A stretch of 64,000 nucleotides of DNA from Paenibacillus brasilensis (GCF_009363115.1 NZ_CP045298.1:1379001-1443000); one strand, 5' to 3'. Counted from the stretch's first letter, positions 8,630-17,767 are shown. The notes: generated by a model not told the origin, from the letters alone. Made by a program: numbers and translations.

Positions 8630-9586
8630 TTAACCTGCCATTTTTTTGGAATGGCGTTCAGATAGCCGCCCTCCGCCAAGAGGCTCCTCCTGACTTGAAA
8701 AAATCGCCTTTAGCGCTCTTTTGTAGCCTTGAATGGCAGCATGGTTTTTCCGGGGCTTCTCTCTCAAAATCTGATACAGTGTCGTCCAGTACAACGCTGC
8801 ATAACCAATCGGTCCGGAACGCTCGTCCCGCAGCAGATGAATATGATTCATCACCCGCATATAAGTGACCTGCTCCATATTGTCGCGCGAGGACGGCGAT
8901 TCGTGATGAAGCAACGTGAGCGCTGGATTGATGTACAATGGGCCGCTTTTCATCGCGATACGCGAAAGCAACAGATCCTCTCCTACGCTATAGCTTTGCA
9001 GCCAGGGTACGGGCTCCAGACCACGAATGGCCTCTCGGCGAAATGACATATTACACCCATGGAAAAACTCGGTTTTGAACGTCCTTTTCGCCTTGTGCCA
9101 GTTGTACATTGAGCCGGACTGACGGCTGAGGGACAACCTGCCTTTGGACCAAGACTGCTGGAATGACAGCAGACAACGAATCGTCCCCATGAAGCTGTTG
9201 CTCATTCCCTCTGCAATGCCGCCAATACCAGCGGCTTGCGGATAAGCTTCATAGGTACTCATTAACTCAGTCAAATAGTTGTTCGGCAACTCTACATCAT
9301 CGTCAAGGAACAAAATAATGTCACCCTGCGCAAGCTCAACCGTCTTCACACGCGATAACCATAAGCCCGGCTGCTCCTTGCGATGATATCGGTAGGTAAT
9401 ACCCGCTCTGCCCAACTGACGCTCATAACGCTCCAGCACATGCTTCGGCAGTTCTCCATCGTCGATAACCCACAGCTCGGTTTCACATCCCTCCGGTGCT
9501 CCGCCAATCGCAATTGAATTGATGCATCGGGTCAGATCGTCAATCCGATTTCGGGTACACAGGGCAATGGACAAGCTTAACATCAT
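8630..9586 (-). CDS. Glycosyltransferase family 2 (second in operon)
   Basis: This 318-residue GT-A enzyme begins LSIALCTRNRIDDLTRCINS, the nucleotide-sugar-binding start of GT2, and carries the DxD-type motif ILFLDDDVELP near residue 100. A conserved GCNMSFRREAI and a C-terminal GEDLLLSR acidic patch complete the catalytic fold. It has no transmembrane helix, so it should work at the inner membrane face. It is a paralogue of the upstream enzyme at 9623-10564 (shared TRNRIDDLTRC, FHGCNMSFR, LLHHESPSSRD), suggesting duplication and divergence in donor or acceptor specificity. The gap to the upstream gene is about 36 bp. Confidence 0.88.
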   Translation of the reverse strand: MMLSLSIALCTRNRIDDLTRCINSIAIGGAPEGCETELWVIDDGELPKHVLERYERQLGRAGITYRYHRKEQPGLWLSRVKTVELAQGDIILFLDDDVELPNNYLTELMSTYEAYPQAAGIGGIAEGMSNSFMGTIRCLLSFQQSWSKGRLSLSRQSGSMYNWHKAKRTFKTEFFHGCNMSFRREAIRGLEPVPWLQSYSVGEDLLLSRIAMKSGPLYINPALTLLHHESPSSRDNMEQVTYMRVMNHIHLLRDERSGPIGYAALYWTTLYQILREKPRKNHAAIQGYKRALKAIFSSQEEPLGGGRLSERHSKKMAG

Positions 9587-9622
9587 ACTCCCCCTTTATC
9601 CTGTAAATGTCTGTAGAACAGA

Positions 9623-10564
9623 TTACTGAACCGCCGGGCCTAAATACTCGTTGTATTTTTGCTTGCGCGGATTCAGAATGAACAACACCCCCTGCATGTA
9701 TCCGTCTGCGGCATTAAAATTGCGGCGCAGCGTTTCTTTGAGCATCAAGTAGGATAAGGTCCATAAAAGGGCTCCATACTGGATGGCTCCCGCCTTTTTC
9801 AGAGCGAGAAAATAATAGTGGTTGATCGCTGTAGCCTTGGCTACCTTGCCCGCCTTATCACGCGAGCTTGGAGATTCGTGATGGATGATGGTTAAGTCGG
9901 GATTTATAACGAGCTTGCCGTAACGACTCGCCAACTGACACATATACAGATCGTCAGCCACAGCATAGCTGGTCATCCACGGGTAGGGCTTCATATCCCG
10001 AAGCGCATCTTTTCGGAATGACATATTGCAGCCATGAAAAAATTCGGTGTCAAATATCTCCGTTGCTTCGTTCCAACGCAGTAACGAACCTGCCAGACTG
10101 CTGGGTGAAAGTTTGCCGAGGGATGGAGACATCTGAAATGTCAAAACGCCCAGCAGCTTTCCTGCCCGGCTCGAATGTAGTCCCTTTGCAATCCCTCCAA
10201 CACCCACAATCGTTTCATCCTGGTCATAGGTATCGAGCAAGCGCCGGATATAGAGTTGATCGTCCAGTTCAGCATCATCGTCAAAATACAGCACAATCTC
10301 ATACCGCACGAGAGACAAGGCTTCATAGCGGGATAGCCAAACACCGGGACGAGTTTTTTTATGATACTTGAGCACGCCTTGGGGCAAGCCGGAAACCATG
10401 TCACGATACTGCTCGACTTGTTGGCCGGAAATATCACCGTCATCAACAATCAGCAGTTCTACAGCCGTATGCTCCAGCTGCTGCTGTGCTGCAATAGACT
10501 GTATACAGCGTGTCAGGTCTTCGATCCGGTTGCGGGTACAAATGATGATGGAGACATCGGACAT
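9623..10564 (-). CDS. Glycosyltransferase family 2 (first in operon)
   Basis: A cytoplasmic GT-A enzyme of about 313 residues starting MSDVSIIICTRNRIEDLTRC. The ATG at 10564 is seven bases after a perfect AGGAGG, so it is preferred over an in-frame ATG at 10591 upstream of that site. The DxD motif is VLYFDDDAELD; FFHGCNMSFRKDAL and AVADDLYMCQLASR follow. It opens the four-gene exopolysaccharide operon, with a convincing promoter at 10631-10659. The sugar transferred cannot be told from sequence. Confidence 0.88.
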   Translation of the reverse strand: MSDVSIIICTRNRIEDLTRCIQSIAAQQQLEHTAVELLIVDDGDISGQQVEQYRDMVSGLPQGVLKYHKKTRPGVWLSRYEALSLVRYEIVLYFDDDAELDDQLYIRRLLDTYDQDETIVGVGGIAKGLHSSRAGKLLGVLTFQMSPSLGKLSPSSLAGSLLRWNEATEIFDTEFFHGCNMSFRKDALRDMKPYPWMTSYAVADDLYMCQLASRYGKLVINPDLTIIHHESPSSRDKAGKVAKATAINHYYFLALKKAGAIQYGALLWTLSYLMLKETLRRNFNAADGYMQGVLFILNPRKQKYNEYLGPAVQ

Positions 10565-10630
10565 GCCATTACCTCCTGTGTGTGTATCCAAAGCTTTGGA
10601 AGGGATATTTAAAGTTTTTCCAATTGCTGG

Positions 10631-10659
10631 ATTATATATGTTTATTGTATCTTTGACAG
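10631..10659 (-). promoter_or_regulatory. SigA-type promoter of the exopolysaccharide operon
   Basis: Minus-strand CTGTCA (-35, 10654-10659) and TATAAT (-10, 10631-10636) are separated by 17 bp, about 65 bp upstream of the first GT2 start. Confidence 0.65.
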
Positions 10660-10768
10660 CGTTTGAGTGTATATACCTCTTTTGTATACTTTTTGAGTCT
10701 CCAAAAGGGTAGACTATACTCGAAAAAGGGCAAAAAAAAGAGGATCGGCTTCTAATGCCAATCCTGAT

Positions 10769-11569
10769 CTAACCTTGAAAGTCCAGAAACAACGTCGCAT
10801 TTACATACCGGCGTGCCATGGACAAAAAATAACTGTTTTGCACCGATACCGCTGCTACCAGCAATGTATTACGTACCGCCTCACGCTGGCTGGAGTTCAA
10901 ATACGGTAAACGACGGGTGTATTGATCAGCTGCCTGAATCAGCAGTTCCTCTGTGGCACCTTCCTGACGCTGCTGTCCTGTAGTAAAATTCCCGTTTTCT
11001 TTTGCATGCCCGACCCCTGTCACATCCAGCAGTTGATCTCCGTTCGCATCCAGCTCCTCAAACAAGGTTGAATACGCAGCGTACAAATCCACTGGCTGGA
11101 TCAGATCATCTGCATCATCTTCAGGCTGTTGGAACAGGATATGAAATAGCTGTCGGATGGATTCAAAATCAAGGCATGATTTTAAATCCTCCACAATGAG
11201 CAAAATAGCTGCCTGGTTAACCGAGTATTTTTTGCCGATCTTAGGGGCGCCGAGAAATTCCTTGAAATCACGTTTGACCCAATTTTGCATGGAGGCCAGT
11301 GAAACATGGCTATATTCGACCAATTGACCTAGCGAAACGATCTCCTGGAGCGAAAAGGCGGCACTGTGCTTGCCCTTGATGATTTTATCCAACACAGGCG
11401 TCACTTCTGTGTACAAAAATGCTGGCATCGTGCTGCCGGAACGGTCCAGTTGACTATGAGTCCGTCTCCAGGCATCCTGAAGAACAGCCAAAGGCTGCAA
11501 TTCGCGGCGACCTTCCATGGCCAGCAGCAAATGGGCCATATCACGGCGAGTGAGGGTAAAAGACTCCAT
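10769..11569 (-). CDS. DUF1836 domain protein, possible regulator
   Basis: A soluble 266-residue protein. Residues ~95-145 (MQNWVKRDFKEFLG, then KKYSVNQAAILLIVEDLKSC) match what is known of DUF1836, a domain with a MerR-like helix-turn-helix shape whose role is undefined. The C-terminal third is rich in Gln and Asp, then helical (LNSSQREAVRNTLLVAAVSV). It is monocistronic and divergent from the CNNM/CBS gene; a GTTCAnnTGAAC palindrome stands just upstream of each of the two genes, so one regulator may control both. DNA binding is inference. Confidence 0.65.
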   Translation of the reverse strand: MESFTLTRRDMAHLLLAMEGRRELQPLAVLQDAWRRTHSQLDRSGSTMPAFLYTEVTPVLDKIIKGKHSAAFSLQEIVSLGQLVEYSHVSLASMQNWVKRDFKEFLGAPKIGKKYSVNQAAILLIVEDLKSCLDFESIRQLFHILFQQPEDDADDLIQPVDLYAAYSTLFEELDANGDQLLDVTGVGHAKENGNFTTGQQRQEGATEELLIQAADQYTRRLPYLNSSQREAVRNTLLVAAVSVQNSYFLSMARRYVNATLFLDFQG

Positions 11570-11597
11570 CTGCTTTCCTCCCTTTAAACCATTTCAA

Positions 11598-11609
11598 GTT
11601 CATTTGAAC
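11598..11609. promoter_or_regulatory. Palindromic operator-like site, copy 1
   Basis: GTTCATTTGAAC lies about 30 bp upstream of the DUF1836 start. The same palindrome type, GTTCAAGTGAAC, recurs at 11759-11770 before the divergent gene. Confidence 0.4.
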
Positions 11610-11739
11610 CCATCATACGCCCTCGAACTAGGCTTGTAAAGCAAAGCAATGTGCCGTGCGGGTTCTATAATGCCTTGTTTTCTGATCAAATTGGAGGTAG
11701 GTGACCCGCCACACTTCCATATGAACCTTGTATATTTTC

Positions 11740-11776
11740 TTTTAAGTTCTTAAAATAAGTTCAAGTGAACTTAAAA
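11740..11776. promoter_or_regulatory. Operator-like nested inverted repeats, copy 2
   Basis: GTTCAAGTGAAC (11759-11770) sits inside a wider perfect 10-bp inverted repeat, TTTTAAGTTC (11740-11749) with GAACTTAAAA (11767-11776). The repeat touches the first ATG of the CNNM/CBS gene, so either the real start is the internal ATG at 11809 or the site also affects translation. Confidence 0.4.
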
Positions 11777-13164
11777 TGGAGTTCCTTAAAAATTTGAACG
11801 AAAAAGGGATGAGTGAAAATTATATGGGTATAGGTGTCAGTCTATTTTTGTTTGCGGTGTTGATTTTATTTAGTGCTTTCTTCGTGGCTACCGAGTTTGC
11901 GATTATTAAAATCCGTTCCAGCCGGGTTGATCAGCTGGTAGTGGAAAACCGTAAAAATGCACTGGCGTTACAAAAGGTCGTCAATAATCTGGACGGCTAC
12001 TTGTCCGCCTGTCAGCTTGGTATTACGATTACAGCCCTGGGACTCGGCTGGCTCGGTGAACCGACCGTGGTCAAATTGCTGGAGCCTCTCTTTCAACAGC
12101 TCAACATCAATGGGGATTTTTCACATATCCTGGCCTTTATTATTTCATTTGTCATTGTAACTTACCTGCACGTGGTGATCGGTGAACTGGCTCCCAAAAC
12201 ATTGGCTATCCGCAAAGCGGAAGCAATCAGCCTCTTAACCTCTCCCGTTATCGTGTGGTTTAATCGGATTATGTATCCGTTTATCTGGCTCCTTAACGGC
12301 TCTGCCAACCGTCTGGTTCGTCTGTTCGGTCTTCAACCGGCAAGCGAACACGAAGAAGCGCATTCTCAGGAAGAAATTCAAATCATTTTGTCCGAAAGCG
12401 TGGAAAGTGGTAAGATCAATAACACCGAATATGGCTACGTGAATCGGATCTTTGCTTTTGACGAGACCGTTGCCAAAGAAATTATGGTACCACGTACAGA
12501 TATGGTATGCTTGTTTACGAATCGCTCGCTGAAAGAAAACATGCTGACTATTCATGAAGAGCAGTATACCCGTTTTCCAGTGGCGACAGATAGCAAGGAT
12601 CAGATCATCGGTATGATTAATACCAAGCAGCTGTTCCTTCAGTATGATCGCAACCAGGAGCTTGATTTCAATAGTTTGATTCAGCCGATCCTGACCGTTC
12701 CGGAAGTTATACCCGTTAACACGCTGCTGAAACGCATGCAGAAGGAGCAGGTCCATATTGCTCTTCTCGTCGATGAATACGGCGGAACCTCCGGTCTCAT
12801 TACTATTGAGGACATTTTGGAGGAAATTGTTGGCGAAATCCGAGACGAATTTGATAAGGATGAACGGAAGGAAATCGAGAAACTGACGGAGAACAGTTAT
12901 TTGATGGATGGTAAAGTACTGCTTTCCGAGCTGAGTGATTTGACTGGCTTGACATTGGACGATGAAGACGTGGATACTGTCGGAGGGTGGGTGTATAGCC
13001 GGGTTCCGGAACCAAGACAGGGCAAGGAATTCATAGAAGATGATGTAAAATTTATCATTCGTGAAATGGGTAAAAATCGTATTCGTCGGGTGGAAATTAT
13101 TTTACACCAGAAATCCCCGATATCGGAATTAGAAACGGAATCGGACTCTTCTTCCCGGGAGTGA
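11776..13164 (+). CDS. CNNM/CBS-domain membrane protein (HlyC/CorC family)
   Basis: A 462-residue hemolysin-C/CorC-type protein, a family linked to magnesium and other divalent-cation efflux. Order: CNNM (DUF21) transmembrane domain, residues ~15-200, with four hydrophobic segments and the signature ATEFAIIKIRSSR; paired CBS domains ~215-345 (MVPRTDMVCL, VDEYGGTSGLITIEDILEEI); and a C-terminal CorC/HlyC transporter-associated domain (MDGKVLLSELSDLTG, VGGWVYSRVPE). The ATG at 11776 lies within an operator-like repeat without a ribosome site; MSENYM (11809) is an alternative start. The protein is complete. Its ligand is unknown. Confidence 0.9.
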   Translation: MEFLKNLNEKGMSENYMGIGVSLFLFAVLILFSAFFVATEFAIIKIRSSRVDQLVVENRKNALALQKVVNNLDGYLSACQLGITITALGLGWLGEPTVVKLLEPLFQQLNINGDFSHILAFIISFVIVTYLHVVIGELAPKTLAIRKAEAISLLTSPVIVWFNRIMYPFIWLLNGSANRLVRLFGLQPASEHEEAHSQEEIQIILSESVESGKINNTEYGYVNRIFAFDETVAKEIMVPRTDMVCLFTNRSLKENMLTIHEEQYTRFPVATDSKDQIIGMINTKQLFLQYDRNQELDFNSLIQPILTVPEVIPVNTLLKRMQKEQVHIALLVDEYGGTSGLITIEDILEEIVGEIRDEFDKDERKEIEKLTENSYLMDGKVLLSELSDLTGLTLDDEDVDTVGGWVYSRVPEPRQGKEFIEDDVKFIIREMGKNRIRRVEIILHQKSPISELETESDSSSRE

Positions 13165-13238
13165 ACCGTTGTGACCTGAGCGACCTGTATTTTGCACTTG
13201 CCACTAGCGTTCACTCCTACTGAAATGACATATTTTTA

Positions 13239-13264
13239 GGGCAAATGACTCAGGTCGTTTGCCC
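13239..13264 (+). other. Small hairpin before uppP
   Basis: GGGCAAATGA pairs with TCGTTTGCCC (one G-T pair) around CTCAGG, 30 bp upstream of the uppP start. There is no U-tract; it may be a leader stem. Confidence 0.3.
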
Positions 13265-13292
13265 TGCACGCGTGTAAGGAGGAACTAGTAAA

Positions 13293-14090
13293 GTGGATAT
13301 TTTATCATCTATTATTATGGGAATTATTGAAGGGCTGACAGAGTTTTTGCCGGTCTCTTCGACGGGTCACATGATCCTGACGGCTGATCTTCTCGGGCTA
13401 AACACAGAGAATGATACGGTCAAAACGTTTGAGGTTATCGTGCAATTAGGTGCTGTGCTGGCAGTTGTGGTATTGTATTGGCGCAGATTTCTGAGCCTGT
13501 TTGATTTCAGACGCAGAATCTCAACCCAGCCACGTCTAAATCTGCTGCATATTATTTTAGCCATGATTCCTGCGGGGTTGATTGGCGTACTGTTCCGTGA
13601 TGTAATCAAGCAATACCTGTTTGGTCCTGAGACCGTTTTGTACAGCTTGGTTATCGGGGGCCTGCTGATGATCGCCGCTGAGAAATTTCATCCCCCCATT
13701 AAATCGCAAACCATTGATGAAATTACGTATAAACAAGCATTTACGATTGGTTTGTTTCAGGTTCTGGCGCTATGGCCAGGCTTCTCCCGTTCAGGCTCAA
13801 CCATGTCCGGGGGCCTATTTGCACGTGTAAGTCATACGGCAGCTGCGGAATTTACATTCCTGGTGTCCGTTCCGGTTATGCTGGGCGCCTCGGGCATTGA
13901 TATGATTAAAAGTATGGATCATCTGTCTATGAGCGATTTTCCGGTATTCGCGGCCGGCTTTATTACCGCCTTTATCGTCGGGATGCTGGCAATCAAAACA
14001 TTCCTCGGTCTGCTCAAACGCTTGAGCCTGACTTCATTCGCCATCTATCGTTTCGTACTGGCGGCTGTGTTCTTTTTCATTATTTTGTAA
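13293..14090 (+). CDS. uppP: Undecaprenyl-diphosphate phosphatase
   Basis: This polytopic membrane enzyme (265 residues, BacA family) dephosphorylates undecaprenyl pyrophosphate to recycle the lipid carrier of peptidoglycan and other glycans; extra copies raise bacitracin resistance. Both catalytic motifs are intact: [15 protein letters not shown] at residues ~8-22 and [13 protein letters not shown] near 160. The start is a GTG at 13293, preceded by AAGGAGG at a slightly long spacing. It stands alone and ends in a strong terminator. Confidence 0.96.
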   Translation: MDILSSIIMGIIEGLTEFLPVSSTGHMILTADLLGLNTENDTVKTFEVIVQLGAVLAVVVLYWRRFLSLFDFRRRISTQPRLNLLHIILAMIPAGLIGVLFRDVIKQYLFGPETVLYSLVIGGLLMIAAEKFHPPIKSQTIDEITYKQAFTIGLFQVLALWPGFSRSGSTMSGGLFARVSHTAAAEFTFLVSVPVMLGASGIDMIKSMDHLSMSDFPVFAAGFITAFIVGMLAIKTFLGLLKRLSLTSFAIYRFVLAAVFFFIIL

Positions 14091-14114
14091 GCCTTTGTTT
14101 GTTGCTTTATAACC

Positions 14115-14167
14115 AAAAAGGGATATCCGCACGGCATGAACCATCTGCCCTCGGATATCCCTTTTTT
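14115..14167. terminator. Bidirectional terminator between uppP and the thioredoxin-like gene
   Basis: AAAAAGGGATATCCG (14115-14129) pairs perfectly with its complement at 14152-14166, followed by T. It serves convergent genes on either side. Confidence 0.9.
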
Positions 14168-14235
14168 GACCATACTGAAACCATATCTACTGAAATGATA
14201 AATAACCTCATTCCATTCTTGAATCTGCGTTCAGA

Positions 14236-14562
14236 TTATTGTTTGGATTCCAGTGTAGTCAGGTACTCAGAAACTTGAGCTGGCGTTTTGGCAAATTTGC
14301 TGTGCAAATGGGCAATTTTTTCACCGTTGCGGAAAACGAGCAGGCTTGGAATGCCTCGTACCTGATTTTCCTCGGCAATCGGCTGGAATTTCTCGGCGTC
14401 AAGCGCAAAGAAACGCTTATCTGCGTTTTCCGCGATAATGCCGTCCATGAATTTATCCAGTGTCTTGCAATCCGGACACCAGGTTGTATCAAATTTTACG
14501 ACGGTCAGGCCGTCACCATTAATCAAATCCTGATATTGCTGCTGTGATTCAATGCGTTCCAT
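14236..14562 (-). CDS. Thioredoxin-like protein with WCPDC motif
   Basis: A 108-residue single-domain thioredoxin fold. The active site is WCPDC (residues ~28-32) instead of WCGPC, which resembles the Bacillus YtpP group, so the redox potential and partners probably differ from TrxA. The cis-proline segment VRGIPSLLVFRNG is present. No signal peptide, so it is cytoplasmic. The ATG at 14562 follows a good AGGAGG-like site. It is likely a general thiol-disulfide reductase under stress; the substrate is unknown. Confidence 0.85.
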   Translation of the reverse strand: MERIESQQQYQDLINGDGLTVVKFDTTWCPDCKTLDKFMDGIIAENADKRFFALDAEKFQPIAEENQVRGIPSLLVFRNGEKIAHLHSKFAKTPAQVSEYLTTLESKQ

Positions 14563-14691
14563 GGGTATTTCCCTCCTAGGGTATATTTATGAACGTCTCC
14601 ATACTCAAGTACGGATGATAAACCTGAGCTTATTCTTATATTGTAATGATTCTTTCATATATTGCAACTGCAGCGAGTACACGTTAGCATA

Positions 14692-15603
14692 TCAGCGGTA
14701 CTGCGCATCATAACGATTGGCCCGGCTTATTTGCTGTAGCGCCTGCCGTTCTTGTTGGGTTAAGGGCGGGATCTTCGCTGCTGCGGTATTATGCTCCAAT
14801 TGCCGCAATGAGCTTGCACCCGGGATGACAGCAGCGACAGCTGGATGAGACAGGCTGTAACGGATAGCGGTCTGCTCCATGCTGCAATCTGCCCCTGCGA
14901 ATGCCCTTAATTGCTTTCGTACATCCAGCAGCTCAGCTTCTTCATAGTCCAGATATCCCTTCGCTGCCTTTCCTTCCCCTCCATCGGCCAATACGCCGCT
15001 GGCGACAGGCCCGCGTGCAATCACACTAATTCCCCGCTCCTGAAGCAACGGCAGCACCTCTTCCTCTGCACGCCGATCCAGCAAACTATACTGATTCATC
15101 ACACTGACGATATTTGAGCGTTTGACATATTCCCGAATGACGTGAGGACGAATCGAAGAAATACCATAATAACGGATGACGCCTTCTCTCTTGAGCTGTT
15201 CAAAAGCCTCAATCGTCTCGTCGATAGGATCATCTATCGTTCCTCCGTGAAGCTGATACAGGTCGATATAATCCGTTCCAAGGCGGCGCAGACTCTCTTT
15301 GACTGCAGACAGAATGTATGGCTTGGACGTGTCCCATCCCCAGCCCTCTTGTCCCGGTAGACGCCGATTGCCAACCTTGGTTGCCAGGATGACATCCTGC
15401 CGTCGCCCGCGGATCGCTGCGCCCACAATTTCCTCATTACGCCCATGATGGTACAAATCGGCTGTATCCAGCAGGTTTACGCCCCTGTCTAACGCTTCAT
15501 GTATCAGGTAGACCCCTTGCTGCTCCTCCGTACCAATCGACATACATCCCAAGCCAATCTCGCCCACCAGTAATTCCGAAGATCCCAGACGGTTTTTTTT
15601 CAT
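14692..15603 (-). CDS. Aldo/keto reductase
   Basis: A 303-residue NADPH-dependent oxidoreductase of the (beta/alpha)8 AKR superfamily, reducing aldehydes or ketones. The catalytic tetrad can be read: Asp in NLLDTADLY, Tyr in the same motif, Lys in ILATKVGN and His in LYQLHGG. The C-terminal cofactor segment IPGASSLRQLEHN is typical. It is close to the YhdN/YcsN type. The gene is monocistronic on the minus strand; the 172 bp upstream shows no clear operator. Substrate unknown. Confidence 0.9.
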   Translation of the reverse strand: MKKNRLGSSELLVGEIGLGCMSIGTEEQQGVYLIHEALDRGVNLLDTADLYHHGRNEEIVGAAIRGRRQDVILATKVGNRRLPGQEGWGWDTSKPYILSAVKESLRRLGTDYIDLYQLHGGTIDDPIDETIEAFEQLKREGVIRYYGISSIRPHVIREYVKRSNIVSVMNQYSLLDRRAEEEVLPLLQERGISVIARGPVASGVLADGGEGKAAKGYLDYEEAELLDVRKQLRAFAGADCSMEQTAIRYSLSHPAVAAVIPGASSLRQLEHNTAAAKIPPLTQQERQALQQISRANRYDAQYR

Positions 15604-15775
15604 TTATGTTCCCCCTTGCGTCTATTTTTGTGTAACATCAAGTATGAATTCTCTTTATTATACGTATTCAAGTGCCCTGAACCAAACTTGAACCTAGCCT
15701 ATCCAGACAAAACACGAGTTTCAGTCAGTATAAAAATAAACGCCAAAGGATCGAGATATCACAAATATAAAAGCT

Positions 15776-16519
15776 TTATCCAAGCAACCACTCAACAGCT
15801 TTGGGAAATTGGCGCCGAAAGTGGTTTATGTTATGAACTGCTCCCTTATCCTTTACCAACCGTACCTCACGCTCCGTCAAACCATAGGCAAGCAGTGTAT
15901 CACATACCTGGAGCGTCAGCGGAACCATATCTTTTTGTACATTCGTTTTCCCTTCACCTTCACAGGTGCCGACAGATACATAAAAGCGGTGTATTCCAGC
16001 CGTTACAGCGGCATTAGATGCTGACTGCACGTACTCAATCATACCCGGATACCAGTAGGAGCCTGAAATCGAGCCGATGCGTCCAAACACGTCCGCATAT
16101 CGAAAAGCGGCATACATGGAAATCAGTCCACCCAGCGAGGCGCCGATGATTCCTGTATGCTTCGGTCCGGTTTGAACCGGATATCCCGCCTCAACGTGTG
16201 GCATTATTTGGGTAACCATAAATTCCAGATAAGCATCGCCGCCCCCGCCAAAAGCAGGTCTTCCTTCTACTAAAGCTGCCGCCTGCCAAGGTGTATAGTC
16301 ATCCAGCCGATTTACTGGCTGAATGCCCACCAGTACTACACGGGGCAGCTCCCCCGTAGCAAAACACCGCTCCAGCTCATCCAGGCTGCCTAGAAATAAT
16401 GAACTGCCATCCTGTACATATAGTACAGGACACAGCTCATTGTCGATCACGGAGACGGGAGGCGTATAGATGTGGACAAGATACTCATCTAGTAAAACTT
16501 CATCTATATGCCCTTTCAT
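15776..16519 (-). CDS. Siderophore esterase-like alpha/beta hydrolase (BesA-like)
   Basis: A 247-residue serine hydrolase of the enterochelin-esterase (Fes/IroE/BesA) family. PVLYVQDGSSLF leads into the oxyanion region; the nucleophile elbow is GASLGG (Ser near residue 127); SGSYWYPGM follows, and a C-terminal His in GAVHNINHFRRQF completes the triad. Enzymes of this group hydrolyse trilactone siderophores such as bacillibactin to free iron in the cytoplasm; no signal peptide is seen. Its ATG overlaps the stop of the preceding small frame (ATGA), so it is the last gene of the siderophore uptake operon now largely deleted upstream. Confidence 0.82.
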   Translation of the reverse strand: MKGHIDEVLLDEYLVHIYTPPVSVIDNELCPVLYVQDGSSLFLGSLDELERCFATGELPRVVLVGIQPVNRLDDYTPWQAAALVEGRPAFGGGGDAYLEFMVTQIMPHVEAGYPVQTGPKHTGIIGASLGGLISMYAAFRYADVFGRIGSISGSYWYPGMIEYVQSASNAAVTAGIHRFYVSVGTCEGEGKTNVQKDMVPLTLQVCDTLLAYGLTEREVRLVKDKGAVHNINHFRRQFPKAVEWLLG

Positions 16520-16680
16520 TTCAACGCAGCGTCAATTTCCTTGATCATTTCAGATACGGATTCCAGACCATTACCTGACAGGTACCAGTAGTTAGGATCA
16601 AGGTATACAATAAACACGAAAGCAGCAATCAACACAAGCGCGGCAGCGGCTAATATGCCAATTTTTAATTTAGGATTCAT
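16516..16680 (-). pseudogene. In-frame fusion remnant: second siderophore permease to binding protein
   Basis: A 54-residue frame overlaps the end of the upstream permease by 11 bp and the esterase start by 4 bp. Its first half, MNPKLKIGILAAAALVLIAA, looks like the start of a second FecCD-type permease. Its second half, YLDPNYWYLSGNGLESVSEM then IKEIDAALK, looks like the C-terminus of an iron-siderophore substrate-binding protein. The usual order is permease, permease, ATPase, binding protein, so one deletion of perhaps 2.5 kb joined the two in frame, keeping translational coupling to the esterase. Homology halves are recognised by pattern, not by search. Confidence 0.65.
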
Positions 16681-17626
16681 AAGCCCTTCTCCTCAGCAGC
16701 AAATACAAGAACAACGCGCTCCCGATCACACCAACCGTAAGCCCTACAGAAATTTCATACGGATAAATAATCACCCGTCCCAAAATATCGCAAAACAGCA
16801 CAAAGACGGCGCCCAGGATCGCTGTATGAGCCAGGATTTTTTTTAGATTATCCCCCATATACATACTGACGAGATTAGGTACAACCAGTCCCAAAAAGGG
16901 AATCGTCCCGACCGTTAAGATGACAACAGAGGAAACCAAAGCCACGATCACCAAACCGACATTGACGGTGCGCTTGTAATGTACGCCCAAATTGGCCGCA
17001 AAATCCTCACCCATGCCTGCAATTGTAAAACGATTCGCATATATGTACGCCAACGCAACCAAAGGAACACTAAGATACAGCATCTCGTAGCGTCCGCTCA
17101 TGATCAGTGAAAAATCACCCTGCATCCACGAAGAAATGCTCTGGATCAGATTGTATTTATAAGCAAAGAAGGTCGTCACTGAATTCAAAATGCCTCCGAA
17201 CATCAAACCAACCAACGGGATAAATACCGGGTCCTTGAAACGGATTTTATCCAGTATCTTCATGAAAATCAGTGTCCCCGCCAGGGCAAATCCGAAAGCC
17301 GCCAGCATCTTCGTCCAAAATCCAGCCGCTCCAAATACCATAATTGCAGTCAAGACACCCAAGCGTGCAGCATCCATCGTTCCTGCGGTAGTAGGCGATA
17401 CAAATCGGTTCTGGGTAAGGTGCTGCATGATAAGTCCACAGATACTCATACTCGCTCCAGCGATAATAATGCTAACCAAACGTGGAAGCCTGCTAATTAG
17501 GAGCACCTGCGCCTGATCATCGGTAAGGTGGAACAAATCAAGTGGAGTGACATCATGAACACCGATAAAAACCGAGGCAAAGCCCAGTAGCAGAAAAGCC
17601 AGTATTAAATAACGCAATTTCTTCAT
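16670..17626 (-). CDS. Iron-siderophore ABC transporter permease (FecCD type)
   Basis: A 318-residue polytopic permease of the BtuC/FecCD family, resembling YclN-type petrobactin permeases. After the N-terminal helix it shows LLISRLPRLVSIIIAGASMS and GLIMQHLTQNRFVSPTTAGT, the family's signature first loop, and GTIPFLGLVVPNLVSMYMGD near the C-terminus. A perfect Fur box stands ~70 bp upstream. Its partner permease, ATPase and most of the binding protein are missing downstream, so this subunit is probably orphaned unless it works with components encoded elsewhere. Confidence 0.9.
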   Translation of the reverse strand: MKKLRYLILAFLLLGFASVFIGVHDVTPLDLFHLTDDQAQVLLISRLPRLVSIIIAGASMSICGLIMQHLTQNRFVSPTTAGTMDAARLGVLTAIMVFGAAGFWTKMLAAFGFALAGTLIFMKILDKIRFKDPVFIPLVGLMFGGILNSVTTFFAYKYNLIQSISSWMQGDFSLIMSGRYEMLYLSVPLVALAYIYANRFTIAGMGEDFAANLGVHYKRTVNVGLVIVALVSSVVILTVGTIPFLGLVVPNLVSMYMGDNLKKILAHTAILGAVFVLFCDILGRVIIYPYEISVGLTVGVIGSALFLYLLLRRRAYES

Positions 17627-17694
17627 GTTCTAACCAAGGGAGCCTGTTCTCCATAAACCTGTACCAAGCTTCGGCCCTGTCCTCCCTTCAATAA

Positions 17695-17709
17695 TGATAA
17701 TCATTATCA
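17695..17709. promoter_or_regulatory. Fur box
   Basis: TGATAATCATTATCA is a perfect 7-1-7 Fur operator, upstream of the siderophore permease. It implies iron repression of the operon. The IS30 element begins about 60 bp farther upstream and may have displaced distal promoter elements. Confidence 0.9.
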
Positions 17710-17767
17710 AAATAAACTAGCATAAATTATATCAGTGATATTGTATCTGTCAAATTTTTTGCAATGA

